From Bacteroidales bacterium UBA4179 (GTDB taxonomy: Bacteria > Bacteroidota > Bacteroidia > Bacteroidales > Dysgonomonadaceae), in the NCBI GenBank assembly GCA_002381125.1, contig DFUT01000032.1, forward strand, positions 1-23,065: a stretch of DNA of 23,065 nucleotides. The letters run 5' to 3'. The stretch's first letter is position 1. Every line of letters starts with the position of its first letter. This document shows, piece after piece, positions 17,101 to 23,043 of the stretch. The position numbers and the translations under genes are program-made. Under the pieces are notes generated by a model that saw nothing but the letters and a program-made list of their open reading frames with translations, was not told the DNA's origin and did no database searches.

Positions 17101-17420
17101 AGAATTTCGTCCAATATTTTTTCGTATTTTTCAAGGATATCGTCTTCTATTTTGTCAATCTGTTGCCAGATTTTCTCTTGTTCTTCCAGATCGACATTTT
17201 CTAAGTTTGCTTTTAGTTCTTCGATGTGGGCTTTTTCTTCGACAACATAGTCTCGAACTCTTTCTTCAAGTTCTTTGGTTTTGGCACGAAGCTCATCATT
17301 CGACAGTTTAGCCATTTCCGGATAAATTGCCTTTATTTCTTCTACAACGGGACTAATTTCTTTTAAATCTCGTTGAGCTTTGTTGCCAAATATTTTTGAT
17401 ATGAATTTATGTAATCCCAT
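14115..17420 (-). CDS. secA: Preprotein translocase ATPase SecA
   Basis: SecA is the cytoplasmic motor that drives preproteins through SecYEG. The Walker A motif MATGEGKT is at residues 190-197 (Lys196) and the Walker B/DEAD-type box is VDEVDSV (297-303). Helicase motif VI (RGRAGRQGDPGSS) lies in the second nucleotide-binding domain. The C-terminus has the zinc/SecB-binding tail CPCGSGKKYKYCH (Cys1087, Cys1089, Cys1098, His1099). At 1101 residues it is about 200 longer than E. coli SecA. Extra sequence is seen as a charged coiled segment at about 57-102 and a larger insertion at about 335-415 within the preprotein-binding part of the first ATPase domain, as in other Bacteroidetes. It follows the alkaline-phosphatase-like gene on the same strand, 111 bases away, and ends at a hairpin terminator. 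Confidence 0.98.
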   Translation of the reverse strand: MGLHKFISKIFGNKAQRDLKEISPVVEEIKAIYPEMAKLSNDELRAKTKELEERVRDYVVEEKAHIEELKANLENVDLEEQEKIWQQIDKIEDDILEKYEKILDEILPEAFAIMKDTARRFKENEELVVTATDFDRELAATHDFIRIEGDKAIYKNRWMAGGNEITWDMVHYDVQLFGGVVLHKGKIAEMATGEGKTLVATLPVFLNALTHNGVHVVTVNDYLSKRDAEWMGPLYMFHGLSVDCIDKHEPNSEARRRAYEADITFGTNNEFGFDYLRDNMALSPKDLVQRKLNYAIVDEVDSVLIDDARTPLIISGPVPKGDDQLFETFRPQVEMLVKAQRDLTTRLLAEAKTKMASEDKKEQEEGTLLLYRSFKGMPKYKPLIKFLSEPGVKAAMLKTEEFYMQDQMRNMHIVTDPLYFIIDEKNNTVELTEKGIDMLTGKTDDPLFFVLPDIGSQLAELENENLTEEEKMAKKDELLQNYAIKSERVHTINQLLKAYTLFDKDDEYVVIDNKVKIVDEQTGRIMEGRRYSDGLHQAIEAKERVKVEAATQTFATITLQNYFRMYHKLAGMTGTAETEAGEFWDIYKLDVVVIPTNEPVIRIDMNDRIYRTKREKYNAVIEEIEEMVNQGRPVLVGTTSVETSELLSRMLNLRKIKHSVLNAKLHQREAEIVANAGQKGVVTIATNMAGRGTDIKLSQEVREAGGLAIIGTERHESRRVDRQLRGRAGRQGDPGSSVFFVSLEDDLMRLFATERIAGLMDRMGFEEGDVLEHDMLSKSVERAQKKVEENNYGIRKRLLEYDDVMNAQREVIYKRRRHALIGERIEMDVINMIQNTVNRIVEENEDDYENMKMELYRIMAIEIPFTEEEMKSLKPAQQAEKIFEKALNSFKRKTEKMAEITQPVIKQVYESQGAMYENILIPITDGKKIYNITTNLKEAYETGSKALVKSFEKAILLHTIDEHWKEHLREMDDLRQSVQNVTYEQKDPLLIYKLESFELFKRMIEEIDTEAVSILMRGQIPVQDPRNVRQAAPERKTDYSKYRTRKDEMAGVLNQNQGRNGGRDSKQQERKLEPVRVEKKIGRNEPCPCGSGKKYKYCHGR

Positions 17421-17447
17421 AAGTTATTGATGTGTATTTTGATTAGT

Positions 17448-17456
17448 CAAATTATA
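17448..17456 (-). promoter_or_regulatory. Possible secA -7 element
   Basis: Read on the - strand, TATAATTTG resembles TAnnTTTG with one extra spacer base, 27 bases before the secA ATG. The -33 side is not convincing, so secA may also be read through from the upstream genes. Confidence 0.25.
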
Positions 17457-17531
17457 AAATATAAATTATCGATACGAAGTCAATCGTGAATGTTTTTTAA
17501 AGAAACGACAAAGAAAAGGATGAAACCCGAT

Positions 17532-19121
17532 TTAAAACAATTCTTTCAATATCGATTCTTGTGCGGCATTAGGGGCGCGGATGCGTAACCGATAAGCAAC
17601 CGAAGGAGCTATTTCGGTAGCTTCGATGGTTCGATATATTTTTTGTGGTTTTATGTTGTTTCCAAAAAAGATTACGGGTGCCGATACCGCGCTGTTTCTG
17701 ATTTTTTGATTGTTGTCGGGCGATTGGTCGTCGGTCACTATCTGCCATCCGGGTTGAAGCTCCACAAATAGATCGCCCGATATATCTTTGTGGTAACCGT
17801 TCCTATAAAAGCGGACGGTTTGATTATAAGCTCCGTGAAGCATTTGATGCGATGTGATTACATCTTGCACACCTGCGAACTGCACTAAAAATTCTGCAGC
17901 ACATTTTTGAAAATCGATCGCATTGATTTTTTTGTCATCCAGTTGTTTTCGATCGAAAAACAGCTGTTCATCATAATATTTTGTTATCCATTGCGCATTT
18001 CCATAGATAGCCATCAGATACATATTCAACATTGCCCGAGTACGTTCCGGATAAAATTTTCCTCCCGCAAGCGTCAGTTCGTCGGGATAAATTTCCTGTT
18101 CGTTGCAATAACCTGTCGGAACCACGAAAATCAGCGTATTATCCAATCCAACCGTTTTTTCTACGGTTTCCAACAGTAGGGCAATTTCTTGATCGAGTCG
18201 ATAATAGGTATCTTGTATTTCAAGAGAATAATTTTTGTCTGTCGCATCTTCAAAATTTCCGGCATAAAAAGTCAATGCTAAAAAATCGGGATACGAATGT
18301 TTTCCTATTGTTCCCGTATTCAATAATTTTTCGGCCATCTTTCGTACTTCGGTATTTACAAAAGGCGATTGTTTGAATAGTTTGAACTGATTGATTTTAT
18401 CTTTTCCGAAGTAATGCTGAAAATTGTAGACGTTTTGGGTGTAAGGAAAAGCTTTGTAATTCGAGACATCGATAGCCGGTCGCCAGGTATAGGTGCCAAT
18501 TTTCGCGCTTAGCGACTGATTGCTTCTATTGTGTTGGTCTACGAGGGTATATTGTGATTTGTAAAAAGAAGAACTTGCCCATTTGCCGTTATAATCGTCA
18601 ATCCAATATGCCCCGTTTGCGGCATGACCCCCACTTGCCAATGCGGCCGAAGCATTCGGAGCAAAAGCATATACATCGGATTTGCCTACCGAAGCAATTT
18701 TCAGTTCGTCCGTTAAAGTGGAAACTTTTATCGATGTTGGCGATACTTGTTCGGTGGTATAAACGCCTTTACTTTTACGGTCAAAAAAAGAAGAAACTTC
18801 TTGATTGGTCTCCTTTGCGTATTTTTTTTCTCCTACGATGCCGTGATAAAACGGATACGTACCCGTATAAACGGTTGTGACGGCCGAAGCCAAATCGGGA
18901 TGCGGAAAATCGTATTTGATATCGCTGTAAACCAACCCTTCGTTCAGCAAACGTTTAAATCCTTTTTCTCCAAAAGTTTGTTGAAACATTTTAAGATAAT
19001 CTCCACGCAATTGATCGATGGTTATGCCGATTACCAATTTGGGCGGTTCTTCCGAAACATTTTGTGCATATAGCGACGTTATGGAAAAAAAAGCTATTAG
19101 TGACGATACTATCCGGATCAT
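17532..19121 (-). CDS. Exported alkaline-phosphatase-superfamily protein, probable pseudoenzyme
   Basis: A 529-residue periplasmic protein with the sequence skeleton of PafA/NPP-type alkaline phosphatases. The ATG at 19121 gives the signal peptide MIRIVSSLIAFFSITSLYA, cleaved before QNVS; upstream in frame only a TTG (19163) is available, so it is rejected. Family landmarks (numbers from this ATG) are ITIDQLRGDYL with Asp36, VYTGTYPFYHGIVGE (84-98), GGHAANGAYWIDDYNGKW (164-181), DTYYRLDQEIALLL and a C-terminal SGDLFVELQPGW (448-459). By hand alignment to PafA the nucleophile Thr is replaced by Leu77, and the zinc ligands Asp, His, Asp, His and His by Asn289, Ala293, Thr336, Gly337 and Asn471; only Asp36 remains. 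The Lys/Arg pair of PafA is also absent. Catalysis by the standard mechanism therefore seems unlikely. It lies between lnb (57-base gap) and secA. Confidence 0.85.
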   Translation of the reverse strand: MIRIVSSLIAFFSITSLYAQNVSEEPPKLVIGITIDQLRGDYLKMFQQTFGEKGFKRLLNEGLVYSDIKYDFPHPDLASAVTTVYTGTYPFYHGIVGEKKYAKETNQEVSSFFDRKSKGVYTTEQVSPTSIKVSTLTDELKIASVGKSDVYAFAPNASAALASGGHAANGAYWIDDYNGKWASSSFYKSQYTLVDQHNRSNQSLSAKIGTYTWRPAIDVSNYKAFPYTQNVYNFQHYFGKDKINQFKLFKQSPFVNTEVRKMAEKLLNTGTIGKHSYPDFLALTFYAGNFEDATDKNYSLEIQDTYYRLDQEIALLLETVEKTVGLDNTLIFVVPTGYCNEQEIYPDELTLAGGKFYPERTRAMLNMYLMAIYGNAQWITKYYDEQLFFDRKQLDDKKINAIDFQKCAAEFLVQFAGVQDVITSHQMLHGAYNQTVRFYRNGYHKDISGDLFVELQPGWQIVTDDQSPDNNQKIRNSAVSAPVIFFGNNIKPQKIYRTIEATEIAPSVAYRLRIRAPNAAQESILKELF

Positions 19122-19178
19122 TCTCTTTATACTATCAATCTTACAATCATAAACATGGTGCAAAAACCATGCTAAAAA

Positions 19179-20432
19179 TCACTCCCCCCACCCTGCTTTC
19201 ATGTATTTAAACGATGCATACTGTTTATTTTTCAATTGTCTTTTTTTCGACACCAACACGTTTGTTCCCGACCTTAACCACAAACTCATTGAAAACAAGA
19301 TTGTTGCCGATGGCAATTGTTGGGGTATGAGCCACCACAGCACAAGAAATGCCGTTAGGACTACAAAGTTAATAAAATGATAAATATAAACTATCTTTTT
19401 TGCCGATCTAATCCAAAATAAGATGGCAGCAATGAATGCAAAAATATTTAACCATACAAAATTCCAATTGGGGTTGGTAGCAGGGTGTTCCGAGAAAAAC
19501 AGCAGGAAAAAAACAATAATCCCCCCTATTCCGATAATTCCGAAAAGAAAGGTGTCGTAAAATTTGGAAAATGTATTCTTATTGAGGGTTGCTATTTGAA
19601 TAACCGAAACAATCATGGTAATAAAAAGCAACACCAGTGCAGCCGTGAAAGGAGTAAAAAGGGAACGTTCGTTTGTTTGTTGCGAAACAGCAGTATTGCC
19701 GGCCAATATAAGCAGCGTGTTTTTTACCAGCGGGTAGCTCAGTGTGTCGTTTTTTACCACCTTTGCATCCTTAAACGCATTCATCAGGTACATGGGCAAA
19801 AACATTTTTTCCCTTACGGTGGCAGTCCTGTCTGCTTCACTGCCAACCAGCAGATCGATACCGAATTCCAGCCACGGATACGGATGCACACATTCGTGTA
19901 TCAAATCCCTGAAAGTTTGTTCTTTGTCGTCTTGCGGATAAATTATTTTTCCTTGCACACATTTTTCCACCATGTCACGCGGACGTGTAGCACAATTATC
20001 GTACAAATAATTGTACCTGTATTTTCTGTTTTGCGGTAAAGAGTTTATATACAATGCCTGCCATAGATTCTGCATCTCTTCTTTGGAAAGATTCAGCTCT
20101 TGTTCGTACACTTTTACTCCCTTCCAACGATATTCCGAAATGAAATCCTCATAAGAAGTAACGCCAAGAATATAATCGGTTTCTCCTTTTATAAAATGAT
20201 AGATAAAATGTGGTTGTGTTGGATCAAAAAAGCCATAGTTGAACATCGCATCCACTCCGGTTGTATCGTCGTGCACCCATAAAGCCGTATGCCCAAATAA
20301 AGCATAAACTGCTCCCGGCCATGCTTCACCGGTCATCAGACTTATTTTTGCGCTGCTGCTCAATGGTAGCTGTGCCTTTAAAGGAACAAATGATGTAAGA
20401 AATAACAAAATCGCCAAAAAACGTCTATTCAT
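19179..20432 (-). CDS. lnb: Lnb-type lipoprotein N-acyltransferase homologue (DUF4105 family)
   Basis: Lnb N-acylates the N-terminal cysteine of mature lipoproteins in Bacteroides, replacing Lnt; this was described for the DUF4105/Lnb family, and I assign it by motif. Residues 1-20 are a signal peptide (MNRRFLAILLFLTSFVPLKA) ahead of a periplasmic domain. That domain has the family motifs FGHTALWVHD (46-55, His48), FNYGFFD (64-70) and YLYDNCATRPRDM (142-154, Cys147), consistent with a thiol active site. About five membrane segments follow (roughly 262-281, 292-314, 325-342, 348-366 and 372-388), then a basic tail. Length 417 fits. The gene is divergent from the nitroreductase gene and is followed on its strand by the alkaline-phosphatase-like gene and secA, an envelope context that supports the role. 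The symbol carries some uncertainty because the DUF4105 family is broader than proven Lnb. Confidence 0.82.
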   Translation of the reverse strand: MNRRFLAILLFLTSFVPLKAQLPLSSSAKISLMTGEAWPGAVYALFGHTALWVHDDTTGVDAMFNYGFFDPTQPHFIYHFIKGETDYILGVTSYEDFISEYRWKGVKVYEQELNLSKEEMQNLWQALYINSLPQNRKYRYNYLYDNCATRPRDMVEKCVQGKIIYPQDDKEQTFRDLIHECVHPYPWLEFGIDLLVGSEADRTATVREKMFLPMYLMNAFKDAKVVKNDTLSYPLVKNTLLILAGNTAVSQQTNERSLFTPFTAALVLLFITMIVSVIQIATLNKNTFSKFYDTFLFGIIGIGGIIVFFLLFFSEHPATNPNWNFVWLNIFAFIAAILFWIRSAKKIVYIYHFINFVVLTAFLVLWWLIPQQLPSATILFSMSLWLRSGTNVLVSKKRQLKNKQYASFKYMKAGWGE

Positions 20433-20469
20433 TCTTATGATTATATTTCACAAATGGCTCAAAACAACA

Positions 20470-20477
20470 CAAAAATA
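20470..20477 (-). promoter_or_regulatory. -7 promoter element for lnb
   Basis: On the - strand this is TATTTTTG, an exact TAnnTTTG match, 38 bases before the lnb ATG. No clear TTTG lies at -33; that position is occupied by the inverted repeat at 20497-20509. Confidence 0.45.
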
Positions 20478-20496
20478 CATAAAAAATTGCAGGATA

Positions 20497-20509
20497 CGGA
20501 TTTTATCCG
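20497..20509. promoter_or_regulatory. Inverted repeat between divergent promoters, candidate operator
   Basis: CGGATTTTATCCG has perfect 5-bp arms around TTT. It lies about 20 bases from the lnb -7 box and 9 bases from the nitroreductase-gene -7 box, overlapping the -33 region of both. Such a place suits a regulator controlling both genes, but no regulator gene is seen nearby. Confidence 0.35.
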
Positions 20510-20518
20510 ATATTTTTT

Positions 20519-20526
20519 TATTTTTG
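20519..20526 (+). promoter_or_regulatory. -7 promoter element for the nitroreductase gene
   Basis: TATTTTTG, an exact match to TAnnTTTG, 44 bases before the ATG at 20571. The same octamer is used for lnb on the other strand and near the window end. Confidence 0.5.
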
Positions 20527-20570
20527 TAATCGTGCTTTCGAAATCCAAAACCATTTTTAAAAACCAAACT

Positions 20571-21179
20571 ATGAAGAAATTATCTTTTTTAATTTTAATG
20601 ACAGTGATGATGAATGTGTTTCTTTCGGCGCAGGATATTCAACTTCCTGCCCCCGACAAAACCGGCGGAAAACCTCTTATGCAGGCATTGAGCGAAAGGA
20701 AGACGACTCGCGAATTCCGTCAAGACAAAGACCTGCCGCTTACCACCTTGTCGAATCTTCTTTGGGCTGCAAACGGTTTTAACCGCCCCGACAAACGTAC
20801 TGCGCCCACTGCAAACAACCGGCAGGAATTGGAATTGTATATTGCCGTAAGAGATGGTTTGTATTTTTACGATGCCAAAAATCACAAGCTTAAGCTTGTA
20901 AAAAAAGGCGATTACAGAAAAAATACAGGCATGCAAGACTTTGTTGGCGATGCCTCGTTGAACGTAATTTTTGTAAGCGATTTATCTAAAGCCACAAGCA
21001 GACACTTTGCTCTTATCGATTGTGGTTTTGTGTCGCAAAACATTTACCTTTTTTGTGCATCCGAGGGGTTGAATACGGTTGTCCGCGGTTCGTTCGATAA
21101 GGACGAGCTCGGCAAACTGCTCAATCTTCCATCCAATCAAGAAGTACTGTTGACACAATCGGTGGGATATCCTAAGTAG
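20571..21179 (+). CDS. Exported nitroreductase-family (SagB-like) flavoprotein
   Basis: A 202-residue FMN-dependent nitroreductase-fold protein of unknown substrate. The ATG at 20571 gives a signal peptide MKKLSFLILMTVMMNVFLSA followed by QD; an in-frame ATG at 20454 would add 39 residues lying across the promoter and is rejected. The nitroreductase pattern is seen in SERKTTREF (41-49, N-terminal FMN phosphate contacts), LSNLLWAANGFNR (60-72), RTAPTANNRQ (76-85), DCGFVSQNIYLFCASEGL (150-167) and the C-terminal VGYPK. Proteins of this type form dimers with FMN at the interface. Export is unusual for a flavoprotein of this fold, though secreted members are found in Bacteroidales. It is divergent from lnb and ends at a terminator shared with rpmE2. 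Confidence 0.85.
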   Translation: MKKLSFLILMTVMMNVFLSAQDIQLPAPDKTGGKPLMQALSERKTTREFRQDKDLPLTTLSNLLWAANGFNRPDKRTAPTANNRQELELYIAVRDGLYFYDAKNHKLKLVKKGDYRKNTGMQDFVGDASLNVIFVSDLSKATSRHFALIDCGFVSQNIYLFCASEGLNTVVRGSFDKDELGKLLNLPSNQEVLLTQSVGYPK

Positions 21180-21228
21180 ATGGATAAAAAAAAGCGACGA
21201 TTATACCTCGTCGCTTTTTTTATCCATC
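21179..21228. terminator. Bidirectional terminator between the nitroreductase gene and rpmE2
   Basis: The arms GATGGAT-A8-GCGACGA (21179-21200) and TCGTCGC-T7-ATCCATC (21208-21228) form a 21-bp stem with one unpaired A and a seven-base loop. The A and T runs give a U tract on either strand, so it can end both convergent genes. The first base is the last base of the nitroreductase gene stop codon. Confidence 0.9.
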
Positions 21229-21244
21229 TTGTTCCAAACAATGT

Positions 21245-21505
21245 TTATTTTTTCTTTTTACCGCGATTTCCATAACGAGTCATGAATTTATCGACACGAC
21301 CTGCTGTATCCACCAGTTTCTGTTTACCGGTATAAAATGGATGCGACGAGCTGGTAATTTCGAGTTTTACCAATGGATAAGAAACGCCATCGATCTCAAT
21401 AGTTTCTTTCGCATCAATCGTAGAACGGCAAATGAACATCTCGTCGTTCGACATATCTTTGAATACCACCGGGCGGTAATTTTTTGGATGAATATCTTTC
21501 TTCAT
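21245..21505 (-). CDS. rpmE2: 50S ribosomal protein L31, type B
   Basis: L31 bridges the large and small ribosomal subunits. The 86-residue sequence begins MKKDIHPKNYRPVVFKDMS and carries the family block SSSHPFYTGKQKLVDTAGRVDKF (52-74, in two parts) and a basic tail ending GKKKK. Only one cysteine (Cys26) is present, so the zinc-binding CxxC pair of type A L31 is missing; this marks the zinc-independent type B form. The ATG at 21505 is clear. It is transcribed alone, from a -7 box 36 bases upstream to the shared terminator. No Zur-like operator is seen in its upstream region, so it is probably the housekeeping L31 here. Confidence 0.95.
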   Translation of the reverse strand: MKKDIHPKNYRPVVFKDMSNDEMFICRSTIDAKETIEIDGVSYPLVKLEITSSSHPFYTGKQKLVDTAGRVDKFMTRYGNRGKKKK

Positions 21506-21540
21506 TATATTGTTGATTTTAATTTCGATGTTTCAGGTTG

Positions 21541-21548
21541 CAAAGATA
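21541..21548 (-). promoter_or_regulatory. -7 promoter element for rpmE2
   Basis: On the - strand this is TATCTTTG, an exact TAnnTTTG match, 36 bases before the rpmE2 ATG. It is the same octamer found before purM. No clear -33 TTTG is visible. Confidence 0.55.
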
Positions 21549-21608
21549 AAATATTCAGTTTGAATAAAAAAATAAATAATCTTGTTTTTTGTTGTGTAGC
21601 GTCGGACG

Positions 21609-21632
21609 GAGGCTGATTTTTTTATCAACCTC
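21609..21632 (+). other. Hairpin with oligo-T loop in the rpmE2-cinA gap
   Basis: GAGGCTGAT and ATCAACCTC pair over nine positions with one mismatch around a loop of six T. It lies about 100 bases before cinA in a 229-base divergent gap that holds no gene. No convincing promoter for cinA was found in this gap. Confidence 0.3.
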
Positions 21633-21734
21633 AAATAAAGTTGTTTGACGGATTCGCGGCAATGGCAACGGTATTGTTTGGGGATAAGAAGATTCTGTAT
21701 TAACTTGCGACGTTATTTTGGAAGAAAAGCAAAG

Positions 21735-22961
21735 ATGAAAATCGAAATTATTACTATTGGCGATGAATTGCTCATCGGACAAATCGTTGACACCAATTCG
21801 GCATGGATGGCACGTGAGCTTACCGAATATGGTTTTGAAATAGTTGCCATCACAACAGTAGGCGATAATGCACAAATGATCGAGCATGCGCTGAATATTG
21901 GCTTTGGCAGAGCCGATGTGTTGTTGCTCACAGGTGGCGTAGGCCCTACGAAAGACGACATCACCAAAAATACCCTCTGTCGGTATTTTCATACCCAACT
22001 TGTATTCAACGAAGAGGTGCTGAACACCATCCATGCCGTTTTTTCGCATAAAAATCTCGATATAAACGAACTTACGCGAAGTCAGGCGTTTGTTCCCGAA
22101 GGATGTACCGTCATTCCAAATAAGGTAGGCACCGCCCCCATCTTATGGTTTGAGCGCGACGGCAAAATTCTTGTTTCCATGCCCGGTGTTCCGTTTGAAA
22201 TGAAAACGGCCATGATTGAGGAAATTATTCCTCGATTGCAACAGCATTTCCGTGCGGAAACGTACCTCAAACGTTCTTTTTTGGTTTCCGATATTTCGGA
22301 GTCGGCCTTAGCCATTAAATTGAGCGATTTCGAAAAAGAACTGCCCAAAGGTTTGTCGCTTGCCTATCTTCCCTCGTTCGGAATCGTACGGTTGCGACTA
22401 TGGGCACGCGGAAAAGAACACGCCGTTCTCTTGCAGCAACAGGCCGAAAAATTGATTTCGATTTTAGGCGATTTGTTGGTTGCCGAAGGCGATGCTCCAC
22501 TCGAAGAATTATTGGGCAACGCCTTGCGTAAAAAGCGTTTCACCGTTTCCACTGCCGAGAGCTGTACAGGTGGTTACATTGCGCATCGCATTACATCGGT
22601 TGCCGGCGCATCGGATTATTTCAAAGGAAGCATTGTTGCTTACTCCAACGAGGTAAAAAGCGATCTGTTGCATGTAGCAGCCGATGTGCTCGAAAAACAC
22701 GGTGCGGTAAGCCGGCCTGTGGTGGAACAGATGGCTTCAAGCGTTGCTTCCCTATTGGAAACCGACTGCAGCATAGCCGTTTCGGGTATTGCCGGACCCT
22801 CGGGGGGTACCGACGAAAAACCGGTGGGAACGGTATGGATCTGCACCCGTTGCAACACTGCCATTCTTTCGAAGCTGTATTACACGGGTACTATTCGCGA
22901 AGAGAATATTTCGCGTACTGCCAACATGGGAATGTTGCAATTGCTGAAAATGTTGAAATAA
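21735..22961 (+). CDS. cinA: CinA family protein (nicotinamide-nucleotide amidase/ADP-ribose pyrophosphatase type)
   Basis: A 408-residue two-domain protein. The N-terminal MoaB/MogA-like domain (COG1058) begins MKIEIITIGDELLIGQ and contains TGGVGPTKDDITK (about 72-84). The C-terminal PncC-like domain (about 250-408) contains STAESCTGGYIAHR, GSIVAYSNEVK and AVSGIAGPSGGTDEKPVGTV, matching nicotinamide mononucleotide deamidases that recycle NMN in NAD metabolism. The ATG at 21735 coincides with the family N-terminus; the upstream in-frame extension begins at a TTG (21645) and is rejected. CinA was named for competence induction in pneumococcus, but no competence genes are near. It is likely cytoplasmic and transcribed alone in the window. 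A weak hairpin follows it. Confidence 0.94.
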   Translation: MKIEIITIGDELLIGQIVDTNSAWMARELTEYGFEIVAITTVGDNAQMIEHALNIGFGRADVLLLTGGVGPTKDDITKNTLCRYFHTQLVFNEEVLNTIHAVFSHKNLDINELTRSQAFVPEGCTVIPNKVGTAPILWFERDGKILVSMPGVPFEMKTAMIEEIIPRLQQHFRAETYLKRSFLVSDISESALAIKLSDFEKELPKGLSLAYLPSFGIVRLRLWARGKEHAVLLQQQAEKLISILGDLLVAEGDAPLEELLGNALRKKRFTVSTAESCTGGYIAHRITSVAGASDYFKGSIVAYSNEVKSDLLHVAADVLEKHGAVSRPVVEQMASSVASLLETDCSIAVSGIAGPSGGTDEKPVGTVWICTRCNTAILSKLYYTGTIREENISRTANMGMLQLLKMLK

Positions 22962-22963
22962 AT

Positions 22964-22990
22964 AAATTTGTATGGGAAGACAACAAATTT
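22964..22990 (+). terminator. Weak hairpin after cinA
   Basis: AAATTTGT (22964-22971) pairs with ACAAATTT (22983-22990) over 8 bp with an 11-base loop, followed by TAGAGTTTTT. The stem has a single G-C pair, so it is at best a weak terminator. Confidence 0.3.
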
Positions 22991-23035
22991 TAGAGTTTTT
23001 GACATGAATAATTTTATTCCAATAAAAAGAATATC

Positions 23036-23043
23036 TATTTTTG
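23036..23043 (+). promoter_or_regulatory. -7 promoter element for a gene beyond the window
   Basis: TATTTTTG matches TAnnTTTG exactly, about 75 bases after cinA. The downstream gene is outside the window; in related genomes I recall ribosomal protein genes such as rpmB following cinA, but that cannot be seen here. Confidence 0.45.

Noticed and set aside
19122..19163. N-terminal extension of the alkaline-phosphatase-like protein from a TTG
   Set aside because: The extension begins with a non-ATG codon and would put 14 residues before a normal signal peptide; the ATG at 19121 is better.
19485..20039. A 184-codon + strand open frame opposite lnb
   Set aside because: The lnb frame carries a signal peptide, conserved His/Cys motifs and membrane segments; the antisense frame has no recognisable feature.
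20454..20570. Upstream ATG for the nitroreductase gene
   Set aside because: It would translate through the inverted repeat and the -7 box and bury the signal peptide; the ATG at 20571 is preferred.
21645..21734. Upstream TTG start for cinA
   Set aside because: CinA proteins start at MKIEIITIGDELL, which begins at 21735; the added residues look unrelated.
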